NCBI GenBank assembly: GCA_035354435.1 | Contig: DAOQAY010000169.1 | Coordinates: forward strand, 1 to 5,561 | Length of the DNA stretch: 5,561 bases | Source of the DNA: JAKLDO01 sp035354435 | GTDB taxonomy: Bacteria; UBP6; UBA1177 | Direction of reading: 5' to 3' | Shown here: positions 5,543 through 5,561 of the stretch, piece after piece | Position numbering within the stretch: position 1 is the stretch's first letter | How the letters are laid out: each line of letters begins with the position of its first letter | Translations under genes and position numbers: made by a program | The notes under the pieces: model-generated | Databases searched by the model: none | Told to the model about the DNA's origin: nothing | Seen by the model: the letters and a program-made list of their open reading frames with translations, nothing else

Positions 5543-5561
5543 TGAGGCGACGACCTACTTT
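5543..5561 (-). rRNA. rrf: 3' end of 5S rRNA gene (partial, continues beyond the window)
   Basis: On the minus strand the edge reads AAAGTAGGTCGTCGCCTCA. Bacterial 5S rRNAs typically end in 'GAGUAGGUCGYYGCC' plus a few bases: the 3' strand of the helix IV/loop A region and the 3' arm of helix I. The match to AGTAGGTCG.CGCC is close, and the T-run that follows is what is expected at the end of an rRNA operon. Only 19 bases are visible, so the exact 3' end and the rest of the gene cannot be checked here. Confidence 0.75.

Noticed and set aside
5543..5561. The GC-richer edge sequence as a stand-alone terminator hairpin of an unseen protein gene
   Set aside because: It cannot fold beyond 3 base pairs on its own (AGG with CCT), whereas it matches the conserved 3' end of 5S rRNA.

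Overview
The window is AT-rich DNA from a diderm (Gram-negative-type) bacterium. The outer-membrane beta-barrel protein with a signal peptide and a terminal Phe, together with nucleotide-sugar genes, argues for an outer membrane. A CarD/CdnL-family regulator is present; such regulators are common in spirochaetes, deltaproteobacteria-like groups, actinobacteria and others. I cannot name the phylum. A spirochaete or another low-GC diderm lineage fits, but this is inference.

Left half (plus strand, 1-2326). The window opens inside a CarD-family transcription regulator; its C-terminal helical domain is complete. After a 73-base T-rich gap comes a small unrecognised protein (475-831). Its stop codon lies one base before the ATG of a DcaP-like outer-membrane porin (833-2326) with a signal peptide, an Ala/Pro/Glu-rich linker, a coiled coil and a beta barrel. 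The ribosome binding site of the porin lies inside the end of the small gene, so the two are probably co-expressed.

Right half (minus strand, 5561 to 2333). The last 19 bases look like the 3' end of a 5S rRNA gene, followed at once by a run of nine T. About 70 bases further on is a near-consensus sigma-70 promoter (TTGACT, 16 bases, TATAAT) with a leader of only about 20 bases and a strong AGGAGG site. It drives a tight three-gene operon: a UbiA-family membrane prenyltransferase of the decaprenyl-phosphate phosphoribosyltransferase type, an extended-SDR NAD-dependent epimerase/dehydratase, and gmd (GDP-mannose 4,6-dehydratase). Gaps are 12 and 11 bases. The set points to cell-envelope glycan synthesis: a polyprenyl-phosphate-linked pentose precursor plus a GDP-6-deoxyhexose precursor.

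The porin and gmd are convergent with 6 bases between their stop codons and no convincing intrinsic terminator, so their transcripts probably overlap. No mobile elements, tRNAs, CRISPR arrays or riboswitches were seen. The least explained parts are the small gene at 475-831, which has a signal-peptide-like stretch just upstream in another frame, and the use of a PRPP-type UbiA enzyme without its usual DprE1/DprE2 partners in view.
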